A stretch of 64,000 bases of DNA. Source: Trichobilharzia regenti (Eukaryota > Platyhelminthes > Trematoda > Strigeidida > Schistosomatidae). Below are positions 1-11,060 of this stretch, one piece after another. Below the pieces are notes generated by a model that made no database searches, was not told the DNA's origin, and saw nothing but the letters and a program-made list of their open reading frames with translations. The stretch covers positions 2,091,517-2,155,516 of the forward strand of contig OX235263.1 of the NCBI GenBank assembly GCA_944472135.2, in the 5' to 3' direction. The number at the start of each line of letters is the position of its first letter. Within the stretch, counting starts at the first letter, position 1. The translations under genes were made by a program, and so were the position numbers.

Positions 1-920
1 AGGGAGTGGATGCATCTGCGCCACTGAGAACGATGAGTTTGAGCCATGTCACCAATTGTTTCCAACCATAGATTTTTACCGTCCCGGGGACCCCAGCCTG
101 GAAGTCTACACCTTCCTTCGTGGCTTAGACCAACTGTTATGGATTCCATTGACTGGTGCCAAGTATTTGTTTGACCGCCGCTAGCTTTTTTCCAGCCTGA
201 CCCTATATCCGCTAACATTGCTCGTCGAGGGAGGCGATGGCTTGGCATACGTAACACGTATCCCAACCATCTCAGTCTTTGTAACTTCACGACTTCGTCG
301 ATTGATTTCCCCTGTTTACCTAGAACTCTGCGCCTAACCTCCATGTTGCTCACCTTATTATGCCACTTTACACGGGAAATAGAACGCAGGCACCTATGAT
401 CAAAGACAGCTAGTCTTTTCATGTCTTCCACTCTCAGTGGCCAGGTCTCACAACCATAAAGGAGGACGGAACGGACTGATGAGCAGTACACCCGCCCTTT
501 GGTCGATAGTCGAACATCTCGTCTACGCCAGAGTCGGCGTAAACTGGCAAATGCGAAACGAGCCCCCTGTATTCGTGCTGAGATTTCGTCAGAGATCAGC
601 CCGTTGGGGCTGATGGTACTTCCCAAATAAGTGAAGCGGTCAACGTGCTCTACCACTTCACTTCCTATTTTTAAACTAGGCGTCGATGTAGTCCAGTCCT
701 GTAACATCATCTTGCATTTGGCGGGAGCGAACTGCATGCCAAACATTCGTAGATTGCGGCTCCAGGTGTTTAGAAGACTCTGCATTTCGTCAGCGTCTTC
801 GCCTAGAAGGACTATATCGTCTGCATATTCCAAGTCAACGAGATTATTCCCCGGTAGCAAGTCAATTCCTGAGTCACTGAAGTCACCTAGGGTTAAGTCC
901 ATTAGCACATCTACCTCTGT
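1..920 (-). mobile_element. RTE-clade LINE, 3' fragment (RT C-terminal part), copy 1
   Basis: The minus strand encodes the C-terminal half of a non-LTR reverse transcriptase. From the 5' side come an EYADDIVLL catalytic motif (near 830), FTYLGSTISPNG, LYGCETWPLRVEDM and RWLGYVLRMPSHRLPRR. That order is typical of RTE-type LINEs with a short RT tail. The frame is open and runs off the left edge of the window. The second copy (13304-14215) ends in a stop just after a WRRCIHSL motif. The endonuclease and RT fingers are absent, so this is a 5'-truncated insertion, as most RTE copies are. No function beyond a relic is inferred. The exact family is not certain; schistosome SR2-type elements are the closest group I know. 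Confidence 0.82.
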
Positions 921-2399
921 GTGCTATTCGGAACGTGGCAACTCGAACTGGTGCACTCCGGTGACAAGTTCGATGTTGAATCCAGACAGAGACAGATTTA
1001 TTCCCTTATTGGTTCACTTTGATTAATTTAAAAATGTAGCATCATAGTAACATCTCTAGTTGGCTCTTCCAACGGACAACACGTTTAAAAAGTACTAAAG
1101 TAGTTGCTGTTTTCAGGACACAGCGAGTCAGAATGATCTATGGAACACTACACATATGATAGCTAACCAAATATTTCACGTCAACCAGTCACATAATGAA
1201 AACAACGATAACAATGTGAGATTTCATACTTAAATTCTGTTCAATTTCTTTAATTTTACTCTACTGTGATTATGAAACTCAACGTTTGATACTGTTATGG
1301 TCAAACTGAGGTCTTCATCCGAGGATATCTCATCACATTTCATAAGTATCTGAGATCGCTAACCTACTTTAATTTCCTTAGATCGCACCAAGAAATCCTC
1401 ACATACTTTGGCATATCACATTCTTTATTATGCTCGATTCAACACCACTGTCGTCTGATTTAGCATATGAATGAAAATTTAATTTAAACCAATTACAAAG
1501 GCTACCCAGTGATCTATAAATGGCTAAAAACAAGAATTTAAATCTGCATGTATTTATCAATGGACTGCAGAAGTCATCCAAACACTTAGCCATTAAATAG
1601 GGAGGAACTCCCCATTCACTTTAATTAGTGCTTTTTTGAAGTAAATTCTATGGGACTTATATGATAATGACTACCCAACTGAAAAAATCTTTCAGCCATT
1701 AATATCTGCACATAAAGTAAGTAGATTTGTCGAAGGTAGTTTGCACAATACGTTTAGGATGTCCATATCACAAAATTCTACCGAATTCATATTTTGAGGT
1801 GGGAAAACTATTTCTAGATGATAAATACTGTAACAGTCAACCGCTTTTAACGTTAAGAAAACAGCCTGGAAAAATATTCACACTGACACACACACCTCTT
1901 ACAAAAACGATATGGTTTCTAAACAGAGGGTGTGTGAACTACTTGGTACCTCATTAACAATGTGCAGACCTGAATATCATCTTATAGCAGTTGACACGCT
2001 TACCGTAACTTCACTCCACATATAGCAAACTTTAAAAACAAATATTTCATCAAAAAATATAGAACTTGCTCAGTATATTGGAATATATTCACTAAATGGT
2101 GCACACAAGCAATCTTTACAAGAATTGAACAGAAAAACTGACGAGGCTTCTTGCAGTTCCATACTTCGTACATTAACTCTAAAGATGTTGATCTGCAGAA
2201 ATAGGCAAATAGGAGGGATTATAATAATCGATAACACCTATGCTGTTTTCAAAGATCAAACTGAATATGGTCTAAAACATCAGAAAGTATCATTCGATTT
2301 GCATTCGGAAATGAAAGGCATTGGGTAGATTCAAATTTGTCGGAACACGGAGGTAAGTATATATCGGCACCAACATCCTAACAAATAACCCAAATATAC
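921..2399. other. Ataxin-2 3' flank, copy 1; no recognisable gene
   Basis: About 1.5 kb of A/T-rich DNA lies between the RTE fragment and the ataxin-2 stop codon. It must contain the minus-strand 3' UTR. A minus-strand AATAAA occurs at about 1424-1429, but I cannot say it is the polyadenylation site used. Several 60-80 codon open frames here lack similarity or coding character. I see no RNA gene. Confidence 0.6.
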
Positions 2400-5092
2400 C
2401 TAGTGAGTCGGAGCAGCTGCTGCACCTCCTGCTGCCATAGCAGCAATCAAAGCATGGTACGGGTAGTTGTTAGGGAGATGTTGATTGCCCATGTGTTGAG
2501 CAGCTGAGAGTTGTTGCGCTTGGAGTAACTGAGCTTGAGCGACTGTTGGATAGTGCTGCATAAACTGCTGGGGCTGGCAATTTGGTTGGGGCATCATGTG
2601 TGATTGTTGAATTTGTTGGGAAGTTATTAATGCAGAATCTGTTTGGTTTGATTGGTGTGGAATGCTAGCATTCAAAGAATGATTGTGCTGACCGACAATT
2701 GGGGAGAGACCAGTAACATGACTTACTGTCCCTGGACCTGCTACCATTGCAGGTGCTGTGGGATAGAAAGCAGGTGCGTTCTGTTGTGGGGCGAATACCA
2801 AGTTATGCTGATACTGAGCAGGGACATTCGCGTATGCAGGTATTTGGATGGGGTGAGAGTGCTCTTGGAACTGCTGAGGAAATAATTGTTGAGATTGAGA
2901 AGTTTGCTGAGGCGTAGTTGATGGAGTAGTGACTTGATCTGACTGTCCAACAGGGACTTGTAGGTGTGCAGGCTGCATCTGCATTAATGTGTGAGTTGGA
3001 CATACTTGCTGGTTAGAAGCTTGTGAGACATGAACACCACCAACCATCAAACCAGAACTGACAGCAGTAGGTAATCCCGAAAGGATATGTACTCCCATTT
3101 GGGGATGACTTGACACAAAAAATGCACCATTGGGTTGAGGTAACTGGTAGACTGCTTGTGACTGGAACGCAGGTATAGACATTGTTGGCTGCTGGATAGC
3201 GTATGACGTGCAGTGAGTTACTGAAGACGGAGAATCATTTGAACGCTGGCGAGTCAAACTAACGGAAGACGAAGGACATACGGAAAGACGACCTGCAGAA
3301 TTATGACCACTTATAACTTGAGGGGATGTAATTATCTGTCCCAGAGAAACACCCTGCCCCATTTGAGGCAACATGTTATGACCATGATTGGTGTAACTTT
3401 GTTGATTCATAGACGGCGGCAATGAATTTCCTCTAATTTGTTGATTTGTGCCTGGACCACTGGAGCAAACTGGAGGTAACATCTGCTGCACCTGTGCCTG
3501 ATGGGTATACTGGAAAGGTGCGTACATGTGCTGACCTGCAGCAATAAATGCTGTCTGCCCAGGTAGTGGAGGAGCTTGAGAGATAACATTCATAGTGGAT
3601 ACATAGTGCTGTGGAATTTGTATGCTTTGAGCAGAAAATGGTGGTAAACCTGATTGGAGTGTTTGAGCCATATTAGCCACAGAATGTGAGGTATAAGATA
3701 ATCCCATTGGCTGAAACTCTGGAGCATTTGGGTCTAGAGTTGACTTTTTTACTCGCTCCTCTGTCGTACTAACTTTGGTACTGGATGTCACAGGTGCATC
3801 TGATGTTGTACTGCTTTTCACACATGATGCTGTTGTGCACACACATACAGGAGTTGATACTTCCGTCGATTGATCATGGATCTGTTTAGTTTTATCTTTT
3901 TCACCTTGAATGCATACTTTGGATACACCATTAATTTGAGGGTTAGCATCTGACTTTAATGCCTCTCCAACAGAAATGCTCACTCGCACAGCTTCAGTAT
4001 TACTAGGCTTATTTGACTGAATACACACCTGAGAGAGTTGGGTAGTGATATTAACAGTAGACTCAGGCTGAGATGCTGAATTCAAACGATGATTATTCTT
4101 TGTACTACGTGCCGCATTCTGAGTTGTACTGGGACGAACAACTGCGCTATATTTCTCCTCTTCATTTTCCATACAAATATCGCCTTCATCATCCATTAAT
4201 CCCATTCCTGAGGAATTTTCCGTTATATCCTGTGCCAATTTTGCACAACGCGCTTCAGTTTCTGAGAAGTTGGGAGCAGAACGGTCGACAGGTGTCCTAA
4301 CAAATAGAATTAGTTGAAACTATAACTTACGTATATTCTCGTAAATCCGGTTTGTAGGTAGAAGATACGGAGAACATCTTCTCATTTGTTTCAAACATTT
4401 CTACTGCTGAGAAGCTCCCTTGATCAAGCAAAAAGTCTTTAACCCCATCTGATGAAGCGAAGAAAGGAACCAATTCTTTATCTGCTACAACGTTACCAGC
4501 AGCACAATCTTTTGCTATCTCACTGTCAGTTTTTATATCATCTGAATGGGGTATATAATCATAGATTCCCACTTACTAACTAAGCAGTCCGTCTTATTTA
4601 TATTGCGGATTCGAATCATCTTAATTTCAGACCACAAAACAGTTTTGTCTGTTACATTCCTACGAGTTCCTTTGTCATTCTTCTGTGCAACTTGAGCAAA
4701 TGTCAATCCCAAATCAGCCTGAAATAATTACTCTGAGTAAACAGATATACCGAAGGAGAAATAGCTTTTATGACCCCGATAACACGATCATTTTCTGTTG
4801 TTATAATCTCTCCTACGTTTCCCTACACATATGTAAATGTTAAAAGCCATACTTACTATAACGTGACGTCCAAGGATGTAGGTGAGTCCGGGATTAGCAT
4901 ATATCCCCAAACTTTCGTCAGAATTCTAAGGAATCCACATTGGTTTATTCAACAATACCTGTGTATGTGCCGCACGCGAAGCATTTGCAGGAATTGGCAT
5001 ACGCTGATTTCGTGTTCTGTACCACATTGTGGGTGAGATAAACGAACTTACCTCATCGACTTCATTTTTCCACGTTGTGACTGACCAGACAT
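2400..5092 (-). CDS. ATXN2: Ataxin-2 orthologue, seven exons, copy 1
   Basis: RNA-binding translation and stress-granule regulator of the ataxin-2 family. I place exons (minus strand) at 5092-5052, 5016-4959, 4925-4857, 4822-4751, 4718-4577, 4541-4331 and 4296-2400, giving 829 codons in continuous phase. All six introns are GT-AG and 32-35 nt. Residues about 40-115 form an Lsm fold (GNVGEIITTENDRVIGVIKA, then DKTVLWSEIKMIRI). Residues about 175-253 match LsmAD (EMFETNEKMFSVSSTY, YTTPVDR, EEEKYSAVV). A PAM2 motif for binding the PABP MLLE domain lies at about 383-394 (STLDPNAPEFQP). The rest is Gln/Pro/Ser/His-rich low complexity without a long polyQ run, ending in an Ala-rich tail. The start is the first ATG in phase with exon 2. 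The frame stays open upstream, so a longer leader or a trans-spliced 5' end is possible. Domain order matches animal ataxin-2. Confidence 0.9.
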
Positions 5093-5714
5093 TATAAGCA
5101 GGAAGCTCAGGAATAAATATTTCAACCAATCAGTATCAAAACAAATAGATGGTTGAATCGACAAGAAAATACAGTAAAGATATAACAAGCAGAATCGATG
5201 ATCAAATCCTAAGCGAGAAAATCCACCGTTGTATGTTTACCGCTCGAAAGAACTTAAACAAGCGCGTTCATGCTGTCCAATGACAAATTTTCTTAAATCC
5301 TCCCAGACGCAGCTATACACTTATATCTTTTAAAATAACATGTCTTCATTCATTTTTATGGATAATTTGATTCAGTCGAATTCCTGAAACCGATCAATTT
5401 CTATAATCAAAGGGACGTAAACCCACAGCATTTTGAAACATGCCACTATAATTGTTTCTGAGAACAGACTTTTATAGCTTCGATACTTCTGTAGGTGCTT
5501 CTCCCCCAGACGCTTACTTAAATGTATATTTTCGGAAATTGTGGTTGATTCCGTTGATTCATACTGAAAAGCTGTCCAGTAAACCCTGGTTTTCAATGGT
5601 TCTCTAACTGATTTAATCCTTGACCAACTCGTAAAAACAAAACTAATCCCTACAAACCAGCTTTCGAAAATCTTCAAAACACTATAAAAAAGGTTAAGTT
5701 GTCCAGTGAATTAT
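5093..5714. other. Ataxin-2 upstream flank, copy 1
   Basis: This 0.6 kb lies between the ataxin-2 start and the 3' end of a decayed LINE. It should contain the 5' UTR and proximal promoter. I found no clear TATA or initiator arrangement. A 101-codon minus-strand frame (5677-5372) has no similarity I recognise and is probably chance. Copy 2 lacks one base near 5361 (ggataattt versus ggatattt). Confidence 0.55.
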
Positions 5715-6602
5715 TATTATTGTTCCCTTGGGTTCTGAGTACAAAACATGGCTTCAACTAAACATCTCCACTTTGTTCTATTCACTACCGTCCTTTTCAG
5801 CTGGGTCCACGAATGGCTATAATCTCCCATCTCACCACACGGTCTCCTCCATGTCACCCTAGTGGTGACGATCCAATTGTCGCTTCCCATTAGGGTTCTA
5901 CTCGAGCGACAGCCTGACCACGACGTCATTCGACGGCCTCCTTAACGTATGTCCGAACCATCTCCATTTTCTCCTACATATCTGTTAGACGATCGGCTCT
6001 CACCTGTTGTTCTCTTCCCACTTAGCGAGAGTTTGTTGTTACTCATTCCTTCCGGTCAACCAGCCATTTGATCGTCAGTATGAAGCCAGTGAAGATGGCA
6101 GCTGTTGATGAAAGTCTGCAAGTTGTTGGAAATCCTCTTCGTGATACACAGTGCAAGTTTCTGATGCGTATAGAAGCACCCAGTGACTGACTTCACATTT
6201 GCGTTGAACAGAATCCGAACCTTGTCCTTCATTCTGGCTGGGTTAGTGCAGAAGATTGCCCTACTGGTTTCATGTTGATGAGAGCATATCTTGCCTTTCG
6301 GATTCTGGCTGGCTGGCTGGCTTTGACATGTTCATCCGTTCGTACTACCTGTGGTTGAAAGCGTGCTTCCTAGCTGAATGAGTAAAGCAGGTGACCTCTG
6401 TTGAAACTCTGCAGTAGATGATAATCAGTGACGTTTGTTATTGTTGCTGATGGTTGGTTATCTTCACCATCTCCGTTTTGACTATGTTTAACAGCAGTCC
6501 CATCTTCTCTCCTACTTCAGCCAATTTGCTAGATTCCGCCTGCAAGTTCTTCACATTGTGTAACATCGGCCAAAAATCATGTGCGAAATTCAGATCTAGA
6601 GT

Positions 6603-6946
6603 TGTCAACGTCTAATTCTTACTACGCTGGACTTCACGCTGTCCCTCGAAGACTTTGAGAAACGCTTTGTATTAACCAACGCAAAAACCAGAACACTGAT
6701 TGGTGACTCAAGAATCCTTTATTCTTACGCCAACATGTAACCAACAATAATGTTATTACACAAGGTCTAGGAATAAATGTTATAATAATAAACCACGGTA
6801 ATACTTCTGATAGTTTTCTCTCTTCCAGCGAACAGCGAACGATGAGACGATGACTACCGTATTGATGACTCCCGCGAAAAATATGGAGGAGTTGGGTTTG
6901 AGCAAACAACCATGAATTGATCGTTCAATCTTCAACTACATTGACA
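6603..6946 (-). mobile_element. BEL/Pao-type solo LTR, copy 1
   Basis: On the minus strand this begins TGTCAATGTAGTTGAAG at 6946 and is recognisably the same sequence as the LTRs at 45486-45858 and 49119-49429. It includes the block complementary to GATGAGACGATGACT and the inner part near AATCGGTGTTTTGG, present here in diverged form. No internal element sequence lies on either side, so it is a solo LTR left by LTR-LTR recombination inside the older RTE relic. I did not find a convincing target-site duplication. Confidence 0.75.
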
Positions 6947-7263
6947 ACAGTCCTTTTATTTGTCGTCCAACGTATTACTGTCTTCTTACTCCCCACGTAC
7001 ATTCTTTAGCATAGTCCGGTCCACCACAATTGGGGAATATCATCGCCGGTGATAGTAGGCAAGTAGCTATGTCCTACTGCAGTATTTACTTCTAACGCCT
7101 CGCTGAGTGCTCTGTTGTGGATCACCTGACACGCGGCATTGTCATATACCGAGGTGTTGAATGAGGTTGATAAAGATATGGGTCTTGCACGCCGTAGTGT
7201 TGGAGCGGTAGCCAATTCACAACCAACGCTGTCTGTCGAAGGACTTTTTGGAGTGGATGAAAT

Positions 7264-7455
7264 GCGTCGGTGGCACATTGGTTAGGACTCTCGTTGACCA
7301 TGCACATGGTCCGGGGTTCGAGCCCGCACCGACGCACATCTGATATCTATGGTCGGCCTGCAAAATTTGGGCTACCGATATCCATGCTGAAAATTCCATA
7401 CTTGTACCGAAAATACAGTGTGGAATCAAGCTGTAAATCAAAAAAAATAAAAGTT
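7264..7455 (+). mobile_element. tRNA-derived SINE, copy 1
   Basis: The head (7264-7336) looks like a degenerate tRNA. A perfect 7 bp acceptor stem is formed by GCGTCGG (7264) and CCGACGC (7329-7335). Pol III box A is TGGCACATTGG (7271-7281) and box B is GGTTCGAGCCC (7315-7325); both fit their consensus. The D and T stems pair poorly, so it is not a functional tRNA. A body of about 100 bp follows and ends in an A-rich tail (about 7440-7454). The element splits the RT coding relic on the opposite strand, which dates it as younger than that LINE. Confidence 0.78.
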
Positions 7456-8640
7456 GGGGTGGAGAGATGTTTGACCGCCATTCTGTGATGATGCACAGAG
7501 TTGCGATTTTATCAGCACGCGGTTTGCTTCTTCTGAATCCAGTTACTCCGGTGGGTGGTGGGGTTCTGTATCCAGTGCATTTTTATTCTGTTCAGAATGA
7601 TGCAACTTAGGATTTTACTTTGCAATAGAGAAGAGCATTATTCCATATCAGATCCTGCACACGCCCTGCTTTGGCATCTTGGCAAGGTAGCCAGCCTTTC
7701 TTGCAATCGGTAGGCGCTTTTCCTTCGTTGCAAGCCTCTTGTATTCATGACATGAAGACATCTGTGTCAGTCTGTGTGTACGTTTTCAGTGCACCTGGGG
7801 GTTGTCTGTATGGATCTGCTGCCTTCCCGACTGGCTCTTCAGTAGCCTGATTTCATTCAGGACTTCAGCTCTCGTTGGGGGGCTGGTGTCAACTGGCAGG
7901 CGGTCCTATGAGCGATGCTCGACCGGAAACGCAGAGTTTCTTTAGTTGTTCTGAAGGATTTCAGCTTCACCTTGTAGGTTCCTTGGACTAGATGATGGTC
8001 TGAACCCACATCTGCATCTTTTTTCGACTTTGCGTCCAGCAGTCAGGCTGCGTCTTCACTTCCTTGAGCAACATCGGAATGAAGTCTGTCTGGTTCATGG
8101 TGTGTCCGTCAGTTGAAATCCGTGACGCTGGCGCTGTATATATCCTTGTGCTTGTACACGCTGCATGTGATCACCGGATGATTGAAGCCTCAGAAGTCTG
8201 CGAATAATTCTCCGTACTCGTTCATTTTTCCGGGCGAGAGCCTCTCGAGTCATGATGAGTTCTCTTCCTGTATTTTCTGTTTTCACTTCGAATGGTTATT
8301 CATATCGCCAGTGAGGAATTTTATGTCACCATTTTGGATGTTGTCCATCATTGTTTGCAATTGTCTGTAAAATTCTTCCTTCTTCTCCTGTTTCGCGGTG
8401 TTCGTAGCACTGTGCGTAACGCTGTATGGTTTTTGCCTTCCTTCTAATTTCATTTGAATCTTGCTGTCGTCACCCCGGATGAAATTTGCTCCCACTGCAC
8501 TAGAACTTTGCCCATTTTTGATGACATCATGACAGCCACTCAGTGTGCTCGTGGATGTCGCTTGGATGACCAGGCAGGGGTAGATTAGTGGCTCACCAGT
8601 TGACAATTTTGACGGTCAATATCCATTCCCAGTTTCGTAA

Positions 8641-8908
8641 ATTGTACTGACATTCCACTTCCCCATTCTTATATTTGCCTTCTTCGAGAGAAGAATCATC
8701 GACTGACTGGCTACGGGAAGACTCGGCAGCCCACATCATTCCGCCTGTCCGATTCAGGCGAAGAATCAGATTGTTGTCATTTGAATTTTTTGTATTTTTA
8801 ATATATTTTCCGTACGTTGAAATTTCTCTGGCAGTTTTTTAGATTTAGCGGTGTGGGGTTGCTAAAAATAATAATGATTTACTTTATTCCGAAAACAGTA
8901 CTTGTGAT
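8641..8908. other. Unassigned spacer, copy 1
   Basis: Sequence between the 5' side of the RTE relic and an LTR fragment. It probably includes diverged LINE sequence. I see no gene, RNA or repeat that I can name. Confidence 0.4.
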
Positions 8909-9033
8909 TGTCCAACACGTCACAAAAACCGTTAATGCCTAGCTCTTGCTACGCTGGGCCTTTCGCTGTCTCCCGAAATATTTCAAAAACGCTTAGTACT
9001 AACGGACGCAAAACCAAAACACCGATTGGCGAC
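8909..9033 (-). mobile_element. BEL/Pao-type LTR fragment cut by the duplication junction
   Basis: These 125 bases equal the 3' terminal part (minus-strand sense) of the LTR that is complete at 22215-22573. The match ends at 9033, where copy 1 switches to unrelated DNA (GCGAC then CCGATT, against GCGAC then TCGAGA in copy 2). This is the right breakpoint of the long duplication. Confidence 0.85.
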
Positions 9034-10479
9034 CCGATTCAATTTCTGCACCTCATTACCACCGTTACTCACTTGACTAACGCTCAATTTCTAGTCAAGT
9101 ATGCTGTGTCATCCAAACTATTTGCTCACTTTTAGTCCTAATTTAAATGGCATTATTCTCTACCTCACCTCTACTTGGTCTCTACCTATAAGTACCTATG
9201 TTGCTACCGTGACCTAAGTTGAAACATTTCAGTCAATTATATTACATCTAAGTTACAAACTCAAGCTTACTTTAGTTGCTGTCTAATTAACTTTGTTGCT
9301 ACATTATATCACTCTTGCATTACCTGATTAATTATCTAAACTTGACACACCTCATGTACAAAAACTGTAAAAGTAAAGGACACCTACGTGATTGCCCTAA
9401 CTTCTTAATGTAGTAGGTGGTTAGACGGAACATTTAACTAGAAATTGACAAAATTTGAGATGACCAAGAAAAGTCTAAAGTATTTAAAACAATTATAACT
9501 TATAAATGATTTAAGGCTGAAGGCGAAATTATCAGACTTTAACATTTAAGCGATGTTAACCACGGTGAGGGAAAATGACTGCCTGAATTCTTTCTGAACA
9601 CACATAAATTCAATTTCTTTAGGCAGAAGGAGAACTCGTAGAGCAAAAATTAGAATTGACCAGATTACGAGGGAACATTAAAAAAATGCCTCGTTAACCT
9701 TAGCGAATAAACGGTGAGCTAAAAACAAAGCTATGAATAGAACTTGTTAATTCCTTGCTTAACTAGGCAGGATTATGTTTACAAATCCGATTATGAACAT
9801 GCCTAATTGGAATTCTTGACATATTGGAATCAATAACATCCAAGACTTGGCTAGATAACAGGATTTGGGACGTGACTGCTTCGCTCCCAATAACTTTTCA
9901 TGTCCGTTTATACGTAAGCATAAAAGTGTGCGAACCGGAGTCTAAGCACGTTTTCCAGAAGGAGCGGTAGTCTTCTACTGACCTTCGCCAACGATACCCT
10001 ATCGCTATGTGGTCTGTCTGAGTCCAACGTCGATTTGGTGATGGAGGTCGCCAGGTTACACAATGTCCAAGTGCCTAAAGTTAGTGCTAACTAGGAACGG
10101 ATGATTATCTGAATAGAACTGTAGAAGACGACCACCGTTGTTAGTTCGTCTACAAATCATACACCACTTTTCACGGGAGATAGAGCGCAGGCACGTATGA
10201 TCAAAGACACCCTATGGAGTTGCCATGTCGACCAACTAACCAGCAATGATTCTCTCTTACAATTCGGTTGGCAAAATCTCATCCTGATGAGCACTTATTT
10301 CAAACTTAGGAAATACTATCTCGTTTAACGACTACCCACAATACTCATTCTGAAGCTAGCTGGTTAAATTTCCCCAGTCTTCGTTAAGCCTGTGATCGAT
10401 TGCGGGTGAAGATTTTTTAATAAATAATACCTATCAAATATTTGTGCCTATCAGAAACAGAGGTTACAAAATATGAATG
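9034..10479. other. Unassigned A/T-rich DNA with one Gag-finger relic
   Basis: Mostly anonymous DNA with no long open frame. The only coding trace is at 9354-9413, annotated separately. A short stretch near 10165-10205 resembles the RTE fragment (ATAGAGCGCAGGCAC, against ATAGAACGCAGGCAC at 379), so decayed RTE sequence may reach leftward to here. Confidence 0.45.
9354..9413 (+). pseudogene. Retroelement zinc-knuckle relic with first Cys lost
   Basis: A short frame reads MYKNCKSKGHLRDCPNFLM then a stop. The spacing equals a CX2CX4HX4C retroviral-type knuckle, but the first ligand is Tyr (TAC) where Cys (TGC) is expected, a single transition. Surrounding frames are closed. I read it as a scrap of a Gag gene; family unknown. 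A chance match is possible because the motif is short. Confidence 0.4.
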
Positions 10480-11060
10480 CTTCAATGCCAACGAAAATGA
10501 TTTTGAGCTAGATCACCAAAATTCTTAGTCCACTGGTTCTTAGCATCGCGAAGGCACCAACCAGGCAGTCTACACCTCCCTAAGTAGCTAAAAACAACAA
10601 TGAGTGACTTAAGTGATTGATGCTAAATTTCGATCTAACCATCCCTAAATCATTTGCAGTCTAATCCTACGTCGTCAAGAAAGCTGGTTGCTCGTCATGA
10701 CCACCCAAATCGATGCATGTGTATAGCTTCGATGGTTGAGTCTCACTTCTTACATCGGATTTAGCCATCAATCTTAATATTCTTCACCATAGTATACCAC
10801 TTAACATGTGGTCAGATAGCCAGTTTCTCCAAGTCTTTCATTTTCAGTGACTGTCCCACAGCTTAAAAATGAAGATGAAGGGAACGATTGCACGATACCT
10901 CAAATTGTCAGCAGGCCACCTCACTTCATTCCCTACCTTCAAACTGGGATTCAATGCAGACCAGTTCTGTAGCATCACCTTACATTTGACAGGGACGAAT
11001 AACATGCCAAACATCTCAAGACTTCTGCTCAAAGTGTTCGGAAGACTTCACGAAGGAGTT
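10480..11060 (-). mobile_element. Ancient RTE-clade LINE 3' relic
   Basis: The minus strand retains diverged pieces collinear with the RTE fragment at 13304-14215. An RSLEMFGMLFVPVKCKVML block lies near 11030-10975, a PSLKVGNE block near 10945, and nucleotide similarity to the 3' tail lies near 10510-10600. Many stops and indels interrupt it. It is clearly older than the other RTE fragments here. Confidence 0.65.

Larger units (their letters stand above)
5715..8640 (-). mobile_element. Decayed RTE-clade LINE (endonuclease plus RT), copy 1
   Basis: Minus-strand relic of a different, older RTE-type element. Reading from 8600 downward, frame-shifted pieces give an endonuclease with a KKEEFYRQLQ/GDMN block (near 8300-8400) and a DVGSDHHL block (near 8000). 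RT pieces with a GFRRSKPRADKIATL-like block (near 7530), a KKSFDR block (near 7240) and an LRHYGV-like block (near 7190) follow. An LLYASETCTVY segment lies near 6160 and a TQLKRTVVNRTKWR tail near 5800, ending at an AATAAT tail. Stops and frameshifts are numerous, so it is a pseudogene. It is interrupted by a SINE at 7264-7455 and a solo LTR at 6603-6946. Boundaries are approximate. Confidence 0.75.
1..9033. repeat. Long duplication, copy 1 (right part of tandem unit 1)
   Basis: These bases recur at 13308-22339. The offset is 13307 up to about 5360, then 13306 after a one-base indel in a T/A run. I noticed only about ten substitutions across 9 kb (for example near 368, 373, 2146, 4342, 6543, 7024, 8254 and 8627). 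The copy stops abruptly at 9033, inside a BEL-type LTR that continues in copy 2. A simple tandem duplication with a 13,306 bp period (unit 2 = 9034-22339) explains the geometry. An assembly-level false duplication is the main alternative. Confidence 0.93.

Noticed and set aside
2400..4296. Polyglutamine expansion in the ataxin-2 gene
   Set aside because: The last exon is Gln-rich, but the Gln are scattered; no long CAG/CAA run occurs in either copy.
4430..4470. Hammerhead ribozyme (CTGATGA motif)
   Set aside because: Schistosome repeats can carry hammerheads, so I looked for CTGATGA with a following GAAA core. The occurrences here and elsewhere (for example near 476 and 10275) lack the partner core; this one is coding sequence.
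4541..4577. GC-AG intron starting near 4602 in ataxin-2
   Set aside because: It would keep a frame, but a standard GT-AG intron at 4576-4542 with a perfect GTAAGT donor and CAG acceptor also keeps the frame and has the same length as its neighbours.
5372..5677. 101-codon minus-strand frame upstream of ataxin-2 as a gene
   Set aside because: No similarity, no domain, and it sits in the presumed promoter and 5' UTR. Its presence in both copies only reflects the duplication.
7264..7336. Functional tRNA gene
   Set aside because: Pol III boxes and the acceptor stem fit, but D and T stems do not pair, and the head continues into a body with an A-rich tail inside a LINE.
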